64,000 nucleotides of DNA from an uncultured Acetatifactor sp. (GTDB lineage Bacteria > Bacillota > Clostridia > Lachnospirales > Lachnospiraceae). The notes under the pieces were generated by a model. That model did not search any database. It was not told the origin of the DNA and saw only the letters and a program-made list of their open reading frames with translations. Position numbers and translations under genes: made by a program. Shown here one piece after another: positions 36,591-44,781 of the stretch. Each line of letters starts with the position of its first letter. Within the stretch, counting starts at the first letter, position 1. The stretch lies in contig CAJUAB010000014.1 in assembly GCA_910583845.1 (NCBI GenBank), positions 1-64,000 of the forward strand, in the 5' to 3' direction.

Positions 36591-37937
36591 ATGTCGGACC
36601 GTCAGGAGACAAATCAGGATAATTTTATGATTGAAAAAATCAAGCAGCGGCCCATCAACAAGCGCAGGCTGGTCCGAAGAACTCTGATTACAGTCTCCAT
36701 GGCTGTGATATTCGGCCTGATTGCCTGTTTTACCTTTCTGGTGCTGGAGCCGGTGATCAGCAACTGGCTGTACCCGGAGGAGGAGTCGGAAGCCATTATT
36801 TTTCCGGAGGAGCCGGAGGAGATGCTGCCGGAGGAAATGCTGGAGGAATATATTCAGCCCAGCCCCAGTCCCAGCCCTGTGCCGGAGGAAGAATTGCAGC
36901 CGGAAAAAGTGGAACTGGATGAGAGCCAGATTCAGGATATTTTGAATCAGGTAGTGCTGGATCTGGGGGATTATCGGCAGATTTACAGCGTTTTGTCGGA
37001 TTATGTGAAACAGCTCAATCAATATATGGTGGTAGTTACGGGCACAAAATCGGATAAGGACTGGTTTGCCAATGAGTATGAGAGCAAAAACGAAACCTCG
37101 GGCGTCGTCATCGGAAACAACGGAAAAGAACTTCTGATTTTGACGGATTACAGTTCCGTGAAGCGGGCAGACCATCTGACAGTGCGGTTTTCCAACGGAG
37201 TGCAGGCGGATGCTCTGATGATGCAGTATTTTCATGACGGCAATATAGCGGTGCTGTGTATCAGCCTGAATGTGCTGAGCCAGGAGATGCAGACCGAAGA
37301 TATGTATGTCGCGCCTCTGGGCTCTTCTCTGCAAAGTAACCTGGTGGGAAGTCCTGTGATAGCCATGGGAAGCCCTATGGGCAGCAGTGGTTCCGTGGGT
37401 TATGGGATGATAACGGCCTCCGGAAATCAGGTGAATCTTGCCGATATGAATTGCCAGCTGCTGACTACGGATCTCTACGGAAGCCAATCGGCAAACGGTG
37501 TGCTGTTCAATACCACCGGTCAGGTGGTGGGAATTATCACCACAGGCAAGACCGGCAGCGATATGCGCAATATGATCAGCGCCTACGGAATCAGCGGATT
37601 AAAGCAGATGATCAGCAGACTCACTAAAGGAGACCGTATTCCCTATCTGGGTATCCTTGGGGTGGATGTGCCCAGGGAGGCCAACGAACAGTTCCAGGTA
37701 CCCTTTGGCGCGTATGTGAGGGAGGTGGAGATGGACTCCCCGGCCATGCTGGCGGGCATTCAGAGCGGCGACGTCATCGTGGGAATTGACCAGCAGAGCG
37801 TGACCAGGATGGCTGACTACTCCAATTATCTGCTCAAGATCAATGCGGAGGATACGGTGGTACTGCGCGTTATGCGGCAGTCCCAGGAGGAATATAAGGA
37901 ACTGGATTTTGAGATAACCGTGGGAGAGGCTGATTGA
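36591..37937 (+). CDS. HtrA/DegP-like membrane protein with PDZ domain, catalytic residues lost
   Basis: 448 residues. One N-terminal transmembrane helix (AVIFGLIACFTFLVLEPVI) is followed by a Glu/Pro-rich linker (PSPSPSPVPEEE), a trypsin-like fold (about 140-335) and a C-terminal PDZ domain (about 345-448, YLGILGVDV...GIQSGDVIVGIDQQSV). The triad is not visible: the His position reads LILTDYSSV instead of TNNHV, the Asp position reads GNIAVLCI, and the Ser loop reads YGSQSANGVLFN in place of GNSGGPL. I infer a pseudoprotease, perhaps a chaperone or adaptor at the membrane. It heads a unit with yhaM and rlmD. Confidence 0.85.
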   Translation: MSDRQETNQDNFMIEKIKQRPINKRRLVRRTLITVSMAVIFGLIACFTFLVLEPVISNWLYPEEESEAIIFPEEPEEMLPEEMLEEYIQPSPSPSPVPEEELQPEKVELDESQIQDILNQVVLDLGDYRQIYSVLSDYVKQLNQYMVVVTGTKSDKDWFANEYESKNETSGVVIGNNGKELLILTDYSSVKRADHLTVRFSNGVQADALMMQYFHDGNIAVLCISLNVLSQEMQTEDMYVAPLGSSLQSNLVGSPVIAMGSPMGSSGSVGYGMITASGNQVNLADMNCQLLTTDLYGSQSANGVLFNTTGQVVGIITTGKTGSDMRNMISAYGISGLKQMISRLTKGDRIPYLGILGVDVPREANEQFQVPFGAYVREVEMDSPAMLAGIQSGDVIVGIDQQSVTRMADYSNYLLKINAEDTVVLRVMRQSQEEYKELDFEITVGEAD

Positions 37938-37976
37938 AAAAGGATCTGAAGTCTGAAAGAAAAGAGAGGAGAGAAT

Positions 37977-38924
37977 ATGAAATTCATCAAAGAGTATAAG
38001 GACGGCGACAGGGTTTTTGATATTTATCTGTGTAAGCATAAGCAGTCCATGGTGACGAAGAACGGTAAGGCATATGAAAGTGTGGTATTGCAGGATAAGA
38101 CCGGCACATTGGACGCCAAGGTGTGGGAGCCCAATAATCCGGGAATCGGAGATTATGATACACTGGACTACATAGAGGTATACGGAGATATTACCAGCTT
38201 TCAGGGATCATTGCAGGTCAATGTGAAACGGATTCGCAAGTGCCGGGAAGGTGAATACCAGCCTGCGGACTATCTGCCGGTGAGCAGTAGAAACCTGGAT
38301 GATATGTATCAGGAATTGACAGGTCTCATTTCCAGTATCCGGAATACCTACTTAAAGCAGCTGCTGGAAAGTTTTTTTTGCAAGGATGAAGCCTTTAAGA
38401 AGGCATTCTGTAATTCTTCCGCCGCCAAGACGGTGCATCACGGTTTTGTGGGAGGGTTGCTGGAACATACATTAGGTGTGACAAAACTCTGTGATTATTA
38501 TTGCAGCGCGTATCCTATTTTGAAGAGAGATCTGCTGCTTACGGCGGCAATATGCCATGATATCGGAAAAGTCAGAGAGATTTCCCCTTTTCCGGAAAAT
38601 GACTATACCGACGATGGGCAGTTGCTGGGCCATATTGTCATGGGTTCCCAGATGATCGGGGAGAGGGCGGCAAAAATAGCGGGATTTCCTCATGAACTTC
38701 TGGCGCAGCTGCAGCATTGTATCCTGGCCCATCACGGCAAATATGAGTTCGGGTCGCCCAAGATTCCGGCCATTATAGAGGCGTTGGCTCTGAATTATGC
38801 GGATGACACGGACGCTAAGCTGGAGACTTTCAAGGAAATTCTGGAAAATGCCAGGGATTCGGGCTGGCTGGGATATAACAGGCTGTTTGAGTCCAATCTG
38901 CGGGAGAGCAGGATTGATTTTTAA
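37977..38924 (+). CDS. yhaM: 3'-5' exoribonuclease YhaM family protein
   Basis: 315 residues. The N-terminal OB-fold (GKAYESVVLQDKTGTLDAKV, about 25-45) is followed by an HD domain: VHHGFVGGLLEHTLGV, AICHDIGKVREI, and ILAHHGKYEFGSP. This two-domain layout and the length match YhaM, an Mn-dependent exonuclease that trims RNA 3' ends and can act on DNA. The stop is immediately followed by the GTG region of the rlmD gene. Confidence 0.92.
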   Translation: MKFIKEYKDGDRVFDIYLCKHKQSMVTKNGKAYESVVLQDKTGTLDAKVWEPNNPGIGDYDTLDYIEVYGDITSFQGSLQVNVKRIRKCREGEYQPADYLPVSSRNLDDMYQELTGLISSIRNTYLKQLLESFFCKDEAFKKAFCNSSAAKTVHHGFVGGLLEHTLGVTKLCDYYCSAYPILKRDLLLTAAICHDIGKVREISPFPENDYTDDGQLLGHIVMGSQMIGERAAKIAGFPHELLAQLQHCILAHHGKYEFGSPKIPAIIEALALNYADDTDAKLETFKEILENARDSGWLGYNRLFESNLRESRIDF

Positions 38925-38936
38925 GTGGGGAAATAT

Positions 38937-40418
38937 ATGGGTCAGCAATATAAAAAGAATGATCTTGTGACGGTTTCTATAGAAGATATGGGAACGGAGG
39001 GGGAGGGAATCGGAAAGCTGGCCGGTTTTACTCTCTTTGTGAAAGACGCCGTGGTGGGAGATGTGGTGGAGGCAAAGATCACCAAGGCAAAAAAGCAGTA
39101 TGCATATGCCAGACTGGAGAGGCTGCTTTCAGCCTCTCCCTTTCGTACCAGTCCCAGATGCCCGCATTACAGGCAGTGCGGAGGCTGTCAGCTCCAGGCG
39201 CTGGATTATGCCAGGCAGCTGGAATTCAAGCAGCAGAAGGTGATCAATAACCTGGTCCGGATCGGCGGCTTTGACAGATCGGAGATCCACAGGATTATGG
39301 AGCCCATCATAGGTATGGAGGAACCTTACCGGTATCGGAACAAAGCCCAGTATCCGGTGGGCACAGACCGGGAGGGACATGTGGTTACGGGTTTCTACGC
39401 AGGGCGCACCCACACCATTATCCCCAGTACGGAATGTTTTCTTGGAGCGGAGGAAAACAGGGCAATTCTGGAAATAATCATTGCCCATATGGAAAAGTAT
39501 CATATATCTCCTTATGATGAAACCACGGGTAAAGGGCTGGTGCGCCATATTCTGATCCGCAAAGGCTTCTCCACCGGGGAGATCATGGTTTGTGTGGTGA
39601 TCAATGGAGGATGTGGGAGAAAAGGATTTTCCGGAAAGGAAGAGTATATTCCGCGCCAGTCTGCGCTTTTGTCCGATCTGTCGGTTATAAAAGGTATGAC
39701 ATCTGTGTCAGTCAGTATCAATACCGGGAAAACCAATGTTATTATGGGCAAGGAGATTCATACCATATGGGGAAGCCCTGTGATACATGATATGATCCAT
39801 GTGCGGGATATGCGGAGGGATGGATTTCCCCGCACGGGACAGAAGCTGACTTTTGCCATCTCTCCACTTTCTTTCTATCAGGTGAATCCAATGCAGACCG
39901 AGAAGCTGTACAGCCTGGCTCTGGAGTACGCGGGCCTCACAGGGCAGGAAGTGCTTTGGGATCTGTACTGTGGGATCGGTACGATCTCTCTGTTTCTGGC
40001 ATCTAAGGCCCGACAGGTTTGCGGTGTGGAGATCATTCCCCAGGCTGTCCATGATGCCCGGGAAAATGCCCGGGAAAATGGGATATCCAATGCCTTTTTT
40101 TACGAGGGAAAAGCGGAGGAGGTACTGCCGGCTTTTTACGCGGACAATCAGGATAATCAGCATTCAGATCTGCTTCATCCGGATGTGATTGTGGTGGACC
40201 CGCCCCGGAAGGGCTGTGACAGCGCCTGTCTGCGTACCATGATTGAGATGCGGCCGGAACGCGTCATCTATGTCAGCTGTGACAGCGCCACCCTGGCCAG
40301 AGATCTGCGGATACTCTGCGATGGGGGGTATAAAGTAGAGAAGGTCCGGGCTGTGGACCAGTTTGGACATACGGTGCATGTGGAGACTGTGTGTTGTCTA
40401 CAAAGGAAGGGTTCGTAG
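38937..40418 (+). CDS. rlmD: 23S rRNA (uracil-C5)-methyltransferase RlmD family
   Basis: 493 residues from MGQQYKKNDL, with GGGGA 8 nt upstream; a GTG four codons earlier is possible. The N-terminal TRAM domain is followed by the iron-sulphur cluster Cys set in RCPHYRQCGGCQLQ, SAM motif LYCGIGTISLFLASKA, VVDPPRKGCDSAC and the catalytic nucleophile region YVSCDSATLARDL. It methylates a uridine of 23S rRNA, and which position is not decidable here because Firmicutes RlmCD paralogues differ. Confidence 0.92.
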   Translation: MGQQYKKNDLVTVSIEDMGTEGEGIGKLAGFTLFVKDAVVGDVVEAKITKAKKQYAYARLERLLSASPFRTSPRCPHYRQCGGCQLQALDYARQLEFKQQKVINNLVRIGGFDRSEIHRIMEPIIGMEEPYRYRNKAQYPVGTDREGHVVTGFYAGRTHTIIPSTECFLGAEENRAILEIIIAHMEKYHISPYDETTGKGLVRHILIRKGFSTGEIMVCVVINGGCGRKGFSGKEEYIPRQSALLSDLSVIKGMTSVSVSINTGKTNVIMGKEIHTIWGSPVIHDMIHVRDMRRDGFPRTGQKLTFAISPLSFYQVNPMQTEKLYSLALEYAGLTGQEVLWDLYCGIGTISLFLASKARQVCGVEIIPQAVHDARENARENGISNAFFYEGKAEEVLPAFYADNQDNQHSDLLHPDVIVVDPPRKGCDSACLRTMIEMRPERVIYVSCDSATLARDLRILCDGGYKVEKVRAVDQFGHTVHVETVCCLQRKGS

Positions 40419-40499
40419 AAATCCTTGAATTTACGCACTTTGCGAGGATTTTTAAGTTTAACCGAACGCCTGAAATTAAAAAATAGGAGGACAAACAGA

Positions 40500-41031
40500 T
40501 GGTGCAGACAGGCAAAAAGAGTATATGTGGGATTTTCGACCACCGTAAATGTGCTTAAAGACATCACCGGGCTTGATAACAATACAATAGAGAAGATGTG
40601 GAATGACAAGAGTCTCACAAAGGTAAATGTAGTATCAGCTTGTTTGGGATTACACCTGCCATTTTCTGTTTCAAGTACCTTGGTAGAGGCGGCGGATCTT
40701 ACAATAAATATGTTTGTAGGTTCAGTAAATGCTAAGGCAGAAAACAGGTCATATCAAGGGCTTTTATCCACACGGTGGGCCTCTGAGTATGATGATATCT
40801 ATGGTGATTTGAAAGATGAGAGAATGGAGGCACTGATTAAAACACCACCAAAGGCAAAAACATCAAAGAAGAAATGTCAACGAATTGCAGATTGCGAAAT
40901 TTGCATCTGATGAACGTCTGACATTTACCGACATACGAAGGTACAGCGGTTCTGTTATGGAATTAAAGAAAAGAGCGGAACAGTATATTGGTAAGAGCAA
41001 TGTCAAAAGCCTGATATTTTACGGTTTTTGA
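40500..41031 (+). pseudogene. frameshifted XRE-like regulator remnant
   Basis: A good ribosome site (AGGAGG) and ATG at 40500 open a frame, MVQTGKKSI, that stops after 19 codons. The remainder is open in a second frame (VGFSTTVNVLKDITGLDNNT through LTKVNVVSACLGLHLP) and the C terminus continues in a third (NELQIAKFASDERLTFTD to a stop at 41031). At least two frameshifts are needed, near 40525 and 40860. The middle resembles the C-terminal part of HTH/XRE-type regulators with an ACLGLHLP-like segment. Family assignment is tentative. Confidence 0.6.
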
Positions 41032-41037
41032 CATTGC
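40997..41037. terminator. inverted repeat / terminator
   Basis: GCAATGTCAAAA and TTTTGACATTGC form a perfect 12-bp stem with a 17-nt loop. It lies over the stop codons of two convergent frames and could end transcription from both sides. Confidence 0.6.
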
Positions 41038-41336
41038 CTTAAATGCTCTCTCATACATAAACTTTTTACTATCCAGATCATTTTTAATCGATTTCTGATA
41101 TATCTATTTGCTGACTGCCTGGTCTGATTTAAATATGCCTTTATGCACTGGCCTTTTTGTAAATCCGTACCGGGTCTATAGTTTACTGCTAATTGTATTG
41201 ATTTACTGTTATATGTTTTGTATGCCTTCTTTTGCGCTTCGCTGCATTTTTTTATCTGCCATACTTTTACTTCATCAAAACTTTTTTTAATATATGCATA
41301 CTTCTTTTCCTGCTTTGTATGATATACATACATCAT
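41019..41336 (-). CDS. small protein, possible ribbon-helix-helix type
   Basis: 105 residues or fewer; the start is uncertain. The core EAQKKAYKTYNSKSIQLAVN followed by YRPGTDLQKGQCIKAYLNQT and ANRYIRNRLKMI is like small CopG/Arc-type proteins (one strand, then two helices) found in mobile DNA and toxin-antitoxin loci. No partner toxin is recognised next to it. The surrounding DNA is AT-rich and accessory in character. Confidence 0.45.
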   Translation of the reverse strand: MMYVYHTKQEKKYAYIKKSFDEVKVWQIKKCSEAQKKAYKTYNSKSIQLAVNYRPGTDLQKGQCIKAYLNQTRQSANRYIRNRLKMIWIVKSLCMREHLRQCQKP

Positions 41337-41551
41337 AACATTTATTTCTACATTTTCAATTATATCTTTTTTGAATAATCAATATACTATTTATTTGTGA
41401 AAATTTAACAATAGCTAAAACTATATAGTCATTGTAAATGAATACAATTCACAAATATAGTTAAAACTACGAAAATAATCGGTACATGGTTTTATCTATA
41501 TTATCCTATAATTGTCCACAGGAAAAAGTAATCGCCACAAGCCTCCAGCCT

Positions 41552-41951
41552 CAAAGCACCTTGATAATTGAATAGACTTTACACTCTGAATGTGATATAC
41601 TCTTCTACATAGGGAGGTATGACATATGACCGACAATGAATTATTGTTAGCGCTGTCAATGCTTTTTGACAAAAAATTAAAACCGCTTGAAAATCGGTTA
41701 AAAACTATAGAATTGACGCTTGAAAATGACATAAAACCACGTTTACAAAATATCGAAGCGTGTTATACGTCTACATATGATAGATATAAAAATAGCGTTG
41801 AAGGATACGAAACAATGCAGGTTGATGTTGAAATCATGAAAAAGGTGATTGCAGAACATGGCGAAAAACTCCAAAAATTAGCATAGCCACAATTACATAA
41901 ACATATATCACAAATCAGAGTGTGAAGTCTATTCAATTATCAAAGGCTTTG
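41552..41951. mobile_element. 400-bp unit with about 43-bp terminal inverted repeats
   Basis: The left arm (CAAAGCACCTTGATAATTGA onward to 41594) is nearly the reverse complement of the right arm (41909-41951). Arms share TTGATAATTGAATAGACTT and ACACTCTGA with few differences. A single 86-codon gene lies between. It may be a small mobile element or a gene within a giant RNA hairpin. No clear target duplication is visible. Confidence 0.55.
41626..41886 (+). CDS. small coiled-coil protein
   Basis: 86 residues, mostly predicted helix with heptad-like leucines: LLLALSMLFDKKLKPLENRL, then KTIELTLENDIKPRLQNIEA and MKKVIAEHGEKLQKLA. The ribosome site GGGAGGT precedes the ATG at 9 nt. No catalytic motif or membrane segment is seen. 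It is enclosed by 43-bp inverted repeats, and its role is unknown. Confidence 0.65.
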   Translation: MTDNELLLALSMLFDKKLKPLENRLKTIELTLENDIKPRLQNIEACYTSTYDRYKNSVEGYETMQVDVEIMKKVIAEHGEKLQKLA

Positions 41952-42009
41952 CACTTTTTTTATTTGAAAAACGTACACCAAACCAACAATGAAAGGACAG
42001 GTAAACAGT

Positions 42010-42159
42010 ATGTTTTTTAAAGCACCTATGACAGTTCAAGAGCATGCAATCGCAACTTGCGAGCGATTAGTATTCGATTATGTAAATAATGATACATGTA
42101 CAGAGATGCCATTGTGGAACATAATAGAAATTCTCAAACATTCGGTTACGTTAGCGTAA
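42010..42159 (+). CDS. hypothetical 49-residue protein
   Basis: ATG at 42010 follows AAAGGACAGG. The peptide begins MFFKAPMTVQEHAIATCERL and ends at TAA 42157. It is not recognised. The composition is ordinary, but length and isolation leave it uncertain, and a decayed gene end is also possible because the downstream DNA remains partly open in another frame. Confidence 0.35.
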   Translation: MFFKAPMTVQEHAIATCERLVFDYVNNDTCTEMPLWNIIEILKHSVTLA

Positions 42160-42421
42160 ATATCGCGCCATGTTTCAGCATACCTATAATCTTTTTTGTT
42201 GTCAATGGACAAATATATTTGCATCCAAAGCGGGAAAATCAAAGAGTTTTAACTGGTTTAGGATGTGGGAAGTTAAAGCCAGTTATTGAATGGAAAGTAT
42301 GTGTAAATTTACATATGGAAAATAAAATAGAATAATTTTCTGACAGGTATACCTATATTGGAAAATATATGTTACAATAGACAAAATAAGTAAAAAAGCA
42401 CAGAAAGAAAAAGGCAGAATT

Positions 42422-44305
42422 ATGAATATTGAAGTACAATGCTGCGGTGTGGTGATTTTGGCGCTGATCTGGTATTTTTCTCTCAGGCAGAAGACCTTGA
42501 AGCTGGCGTCGGAAAAATTATTTCTGGTAACAATGGCGGTGAATTCCTTTTGTCTGCTCATGGATATCCTGTCCGTTATTGCGATCAATCATCAGGGATT
42601 CTTTTCGGGGTTTTTGCTGGCGCTGATCTGTAAGACCTATATTGTCTCTTTGATCTGGGTGGGATATTTCGGGTTGATCTATGCCCTTTTTGACATAAAG
42701 GAGACAAAACAGAAACAGCGGAGGGAGAACAGAATCTATACCGTCGGTGTGCTGGCAGGCACAGTGCTGATCTACAGCCTGCCCATTCATTATTATCTGG
42801 AAGGGGATATAGTTTATACATATGGGCCCAGCTGTACGGCAACTTATGTTTTCGCGCTTCTCTTTGTGCTGGTGACTCTTTCGAAGGTTGTGCTGGAGGG
42901 AAAGGAGATGAACCCCAAAAGAAGAAGGGCCATCATTATGTGGATGTGTATCTGGATTGTGGCGGCGGCGATCCAGTTCTTGAATGCCAATCTGCTGCTG
43001 GTGGGTTTTGCCTCCGTTCTGGGGATGGTGATCCTGTTTTTTGAATTGGAGAATCCGGAGGCCAATCTGGACAGGGAGACGGGGGCATACAATGCCCATG
43101 CCCTTGGGGAGTATACAAAGCAACTGTATGACAAACAGGAAGGTTTCAGCGCGATTCTGGTGGCGATGGGCGGCAATCTGAGCGCCGAGAGTGACGGCAG
43201 TTCCCAGAAGACGGACAGAATGCTCCAGGACATAGCGCGATATGCCGATAAACTCAAAGATGTAAAGGTATTCAAGACCTTGGAGAGGGAATTGGTTTTT
43301 CTAGCGGAAGACGAGAAGCGGATGTGGGAGGTGCTCCGGGATTTAAAAAATTATATCAATTATCTTTGGGCGGAGACAGCCCCCTTCTATGTGGTGCTGC
43401 CGGATTCCACATTGCTTGGAAATGTGGGTGAGCTTTTTCTGATGTTGCGGCATTTCAGGATCAGCAGAAGAAAGGATTCAACGAAAAACAGTATTATATT
43501 AGATGAAACACAGATCAGACAGTACAAGGAGAGGGAAAGGACGGAAGCCATGCTTCGCTGTGCTCTGGAGGAGGACAGGATAGAAGTATTCTATCAGCCG
43601 ATTTATTCCACAAAGGAGCGCCGCTTTGTGTCCGCCGAGGCTCTGGTCCGTATCCGGGACCAGGAGGGAAACATCATCCCCCCGGGCATCTTTATTCCCA
43701 TAGCGGAGAGAAACGGCCTTATCTCTCAGATCGGGGAGTGTGTATTTGACAAAACCTGCGCTTTTATAAAGAAAAACCGGTTGAAGGAGCGGTTTGGAAT
43801 CGAGTATGTGGAGGTCAATCTGTCCGTGAGGCAATGTGAGGATCTGAATCTGGCGGAGAATTATATCCGGATTATGCAGAAGCATCAGCTGGAACCCTCC
43901 TGTATCAGTCTGGAAATCACGGAGTCCGCCTCCATCAGAATCAGAGAAAATCTGCTGAGAAATATGCGTCTTCTGATGGATTACGGGGTAAAATTTGCCC
44001 TGGACGATTTCGGCAATGGGGAGAGCAATCTGAATTATATTGTGGATATGCCCGTGTCCATTGTAAAGTTTGACCGGGATATGACCCAGTCTTATTTTTC
44101 CAGTTACAAGGCAAAGTTTGTCATGGAGGCCGCCATGCATATGATTCAGGATATGAAGCTGGAGATTGTATCTGAGGGTGTGGAGACCAGGGAACAGGCG
44201 GAGGCCATAGGAGCGCTGGGGATAGAGTACATACAGGGTTATTATTTTTCCAGACCTTTGCCGGGAGAGGAATTTTTGGAATTTGTGGCGGAAAAGGCCT
44301 ATTGA
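42422..44305 (+). CDS. membrane EAL-domain c-di-GMP phosphodiesterase
   Basis: 627 residues. The N-terminal 210 residues hold about seven hydrophobic helices. A degenerate GGDEF-like region follows (DRETGAYNAHALGEYTKQLY), with no GGDEF motif. The C-terminal EAL domain has EVFYQPIYSTKERRF, EALVRIRDQEG, the metal ligands in VEVNLSVRQ and EITESAS, DDFGNGESNL, VKFDR and EGVET. The EAL catalytic residues look intact, so hydrolysis of c-di-GMP is likely, with the GGDEF relic possibly binding GTP. The signal is unknown. Confidence 0.9.
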   Translation: MNIEVQCCGVVILALIWYFSLRQKTLKLASEKLFLVTMAVNSFCLLMDILSVIAINHQGFFSGFLLALICKTYIVSLIWVGYFGLIYALFDIKETKQKQRRENRIYTVGVLAGTVLIYSLPIHYYLEGDIVYTYGPSCTATYVFALLFVLVTLSKVVLEGKEMNPKRRRAIIMWMCIWIVAAAIQFLNANLLLVGFASVLGMVILFFELENPEANLDRETGAYNAHALGEYTKQLYDKQEGFSAILVAMGGNLSAESDGSSQKTDRMLQDIARYADKLKDVKVFKTLERELVFLAEDEKRMWEVLRDLKNYINYLWAETAPFYVVLPDSTLLGNVGELFLMLRHFRISRRKDSTKNSIILDETQIRQYKERERTEAMLRCALEEDRIEVFYQPIYSTKERRFVSAEALVRIRDQEGNIIPPGIFIPIAERNGLISQIGECVFDKTCAFIKKNRLKERFGIEYVEVNLSVRQCEDLNLAENYIRIMQKHQLEPSCISLEITESASIRIRENLLRNMRLLMDYGVKFALDDFGNGESNLNYIVDMPVSIVKFDRDMTQSYFSSYKAKFVMEAAMHMIQDMKLEIVSEGVETREQAEAIGALGIEYIQGYYFSRPLPGEEFLEFVAEKAY

Positions 44306-44329
44306 TGAAAAATTTATACCACAGGTTTA

Positions 44330-44358
44330 TTGATATTTTTGGATTGTTCTGATAAATT
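44330..44358 (+). promoter_or_regulatory. candidate promoter for the tRNA-like RNA array
   Basis: TTGATA and TAAATT with a 17-bp spacer, placing the start roughly 10-15 bp before the first tRNA-like acceptor strand. It lies 25 bp after the EAL gene stop. Confidence 0.55.
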
Positions 44359-44377
44359 AAATACAGATAAAGAATTT

Positions 44378-44497
44378 ACCGGCGGTGGCGGAAATGGAAG
44401 ACGCAGCGGTTGTGCAGAATGTTTCATGTCCGTGAAACTGACAGCAAATGACGCCAGGGGCACCGTCCTGTTACAGGTTCGAATCCTGTCCGTCGGT
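44378..44497 (+). ncRNA. tRNA-like RNA A1 (tRNA-Leu-like scaffold, no anticodon arm)
   Basis: 120 nt. The 8-bp acceptor stem is ACCGGCGG/CCGTCGGT. TG and a D arm GCG(GAAATGGAAGA)CGC follow, as in tRNA-Leu. The T arm is ACAGG-TTCGAAT-CCTGT. Instead of an anticodon arm there is a stem GCGGT/ACCGT enclosing a hairpin GTTTCA-TGTCCG-TGAAAC and then CTGACAGCAAATG. No CCA is encoded. The 3' neighbour B1 begins 3 nt later. Its sequence and structure relation to A2 argues for a functional RNA. Confidence 0.75.
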
Positions 44498-44500
44498 TAT

Positions 44501-44617
44501 GGGTGAGGTAGTTCAAAGGTAGAACGCGAAAAAAGGGAATCATGTTTGTGATTCTTGCAGCAATCTTTTAATCCACTGATAATGGCGATGTTAACGGTTC
44601 GAATCCGTTCCTCACCC
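44501..44617 (+). ncRNA. tRNA-like RNA B1 (tRNA-Gly-like scaffold, no anticodon arm)
   Basis: 117 nt. The 8-bp acceptor stem is perfect (GGGTGAGG/CCTCACCC). TA, D arm GTTC(AAAGGTA)GAAC as in tRNA-Gly, and T arm AACGG-TTCGAAT-CCGTT follow. The anticodon position is replaced by about 65 nt with the hairpin GAATCA-TGTTTG-TGATTC followed by TTGCAGCAAT. The acceptor stem is followed by GTTTTTCTC, so it could double as a terminator stem. Confidence 0.75.
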
Positions 44618-44646
44618 GTTTTTCTCATCAGATAACAGAATCATTA

Positions 44647-44778
44647 ACCGGCGGTGGCGGAAATGGAAGACGCGCGATAAGAGCAAATAAATTGCTTCAT
44701 GTTCGTGGAGCACACTGCAAATACCTTATTGTTCACCAGGGGTATCGTACACTACAGGTTCGAATCCTGTTCGCCGGT
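44647..44778 (+). ncRNA. tRNA-like RNA A2 (tRNA-Leu-like scaffold)
   Basis: 132 nt. The acceptor is ACCGGCGG/TCGCCGGT, and the D arm and T arm are identical to A1. The post-D stem is GCGAT/ATCGT, a compensatory change relative to GCGGT/ACCGT in A1. The internal hairpin is TGCTTCA-TGTTCG-TGGAGCA, followed by CTGCAAAT. An alternative stem CGATAAG/CTTATTG is also possible. It is 3 nt upstream of B2, the same spacing as A1-B1. Confidence 0.75.
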
Positions 44779-44781
44779 TGT

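Noticed and set aside
42096..42335. 79-codon open frame after the 49-residue gene
   Set aside because: It has no ribosome site and overlaps the better-supported ORF at 42010 in another frame.
44421..44438. GTTTCATGTCCGTGAAAC looks like a parS site with an inserted base pair
   Set aside because: The spacing is wrong for parS (extra TG-CC in the centre) and the same loop recurs in three other tRNA-like RNAs, so RNA structure explains it better.
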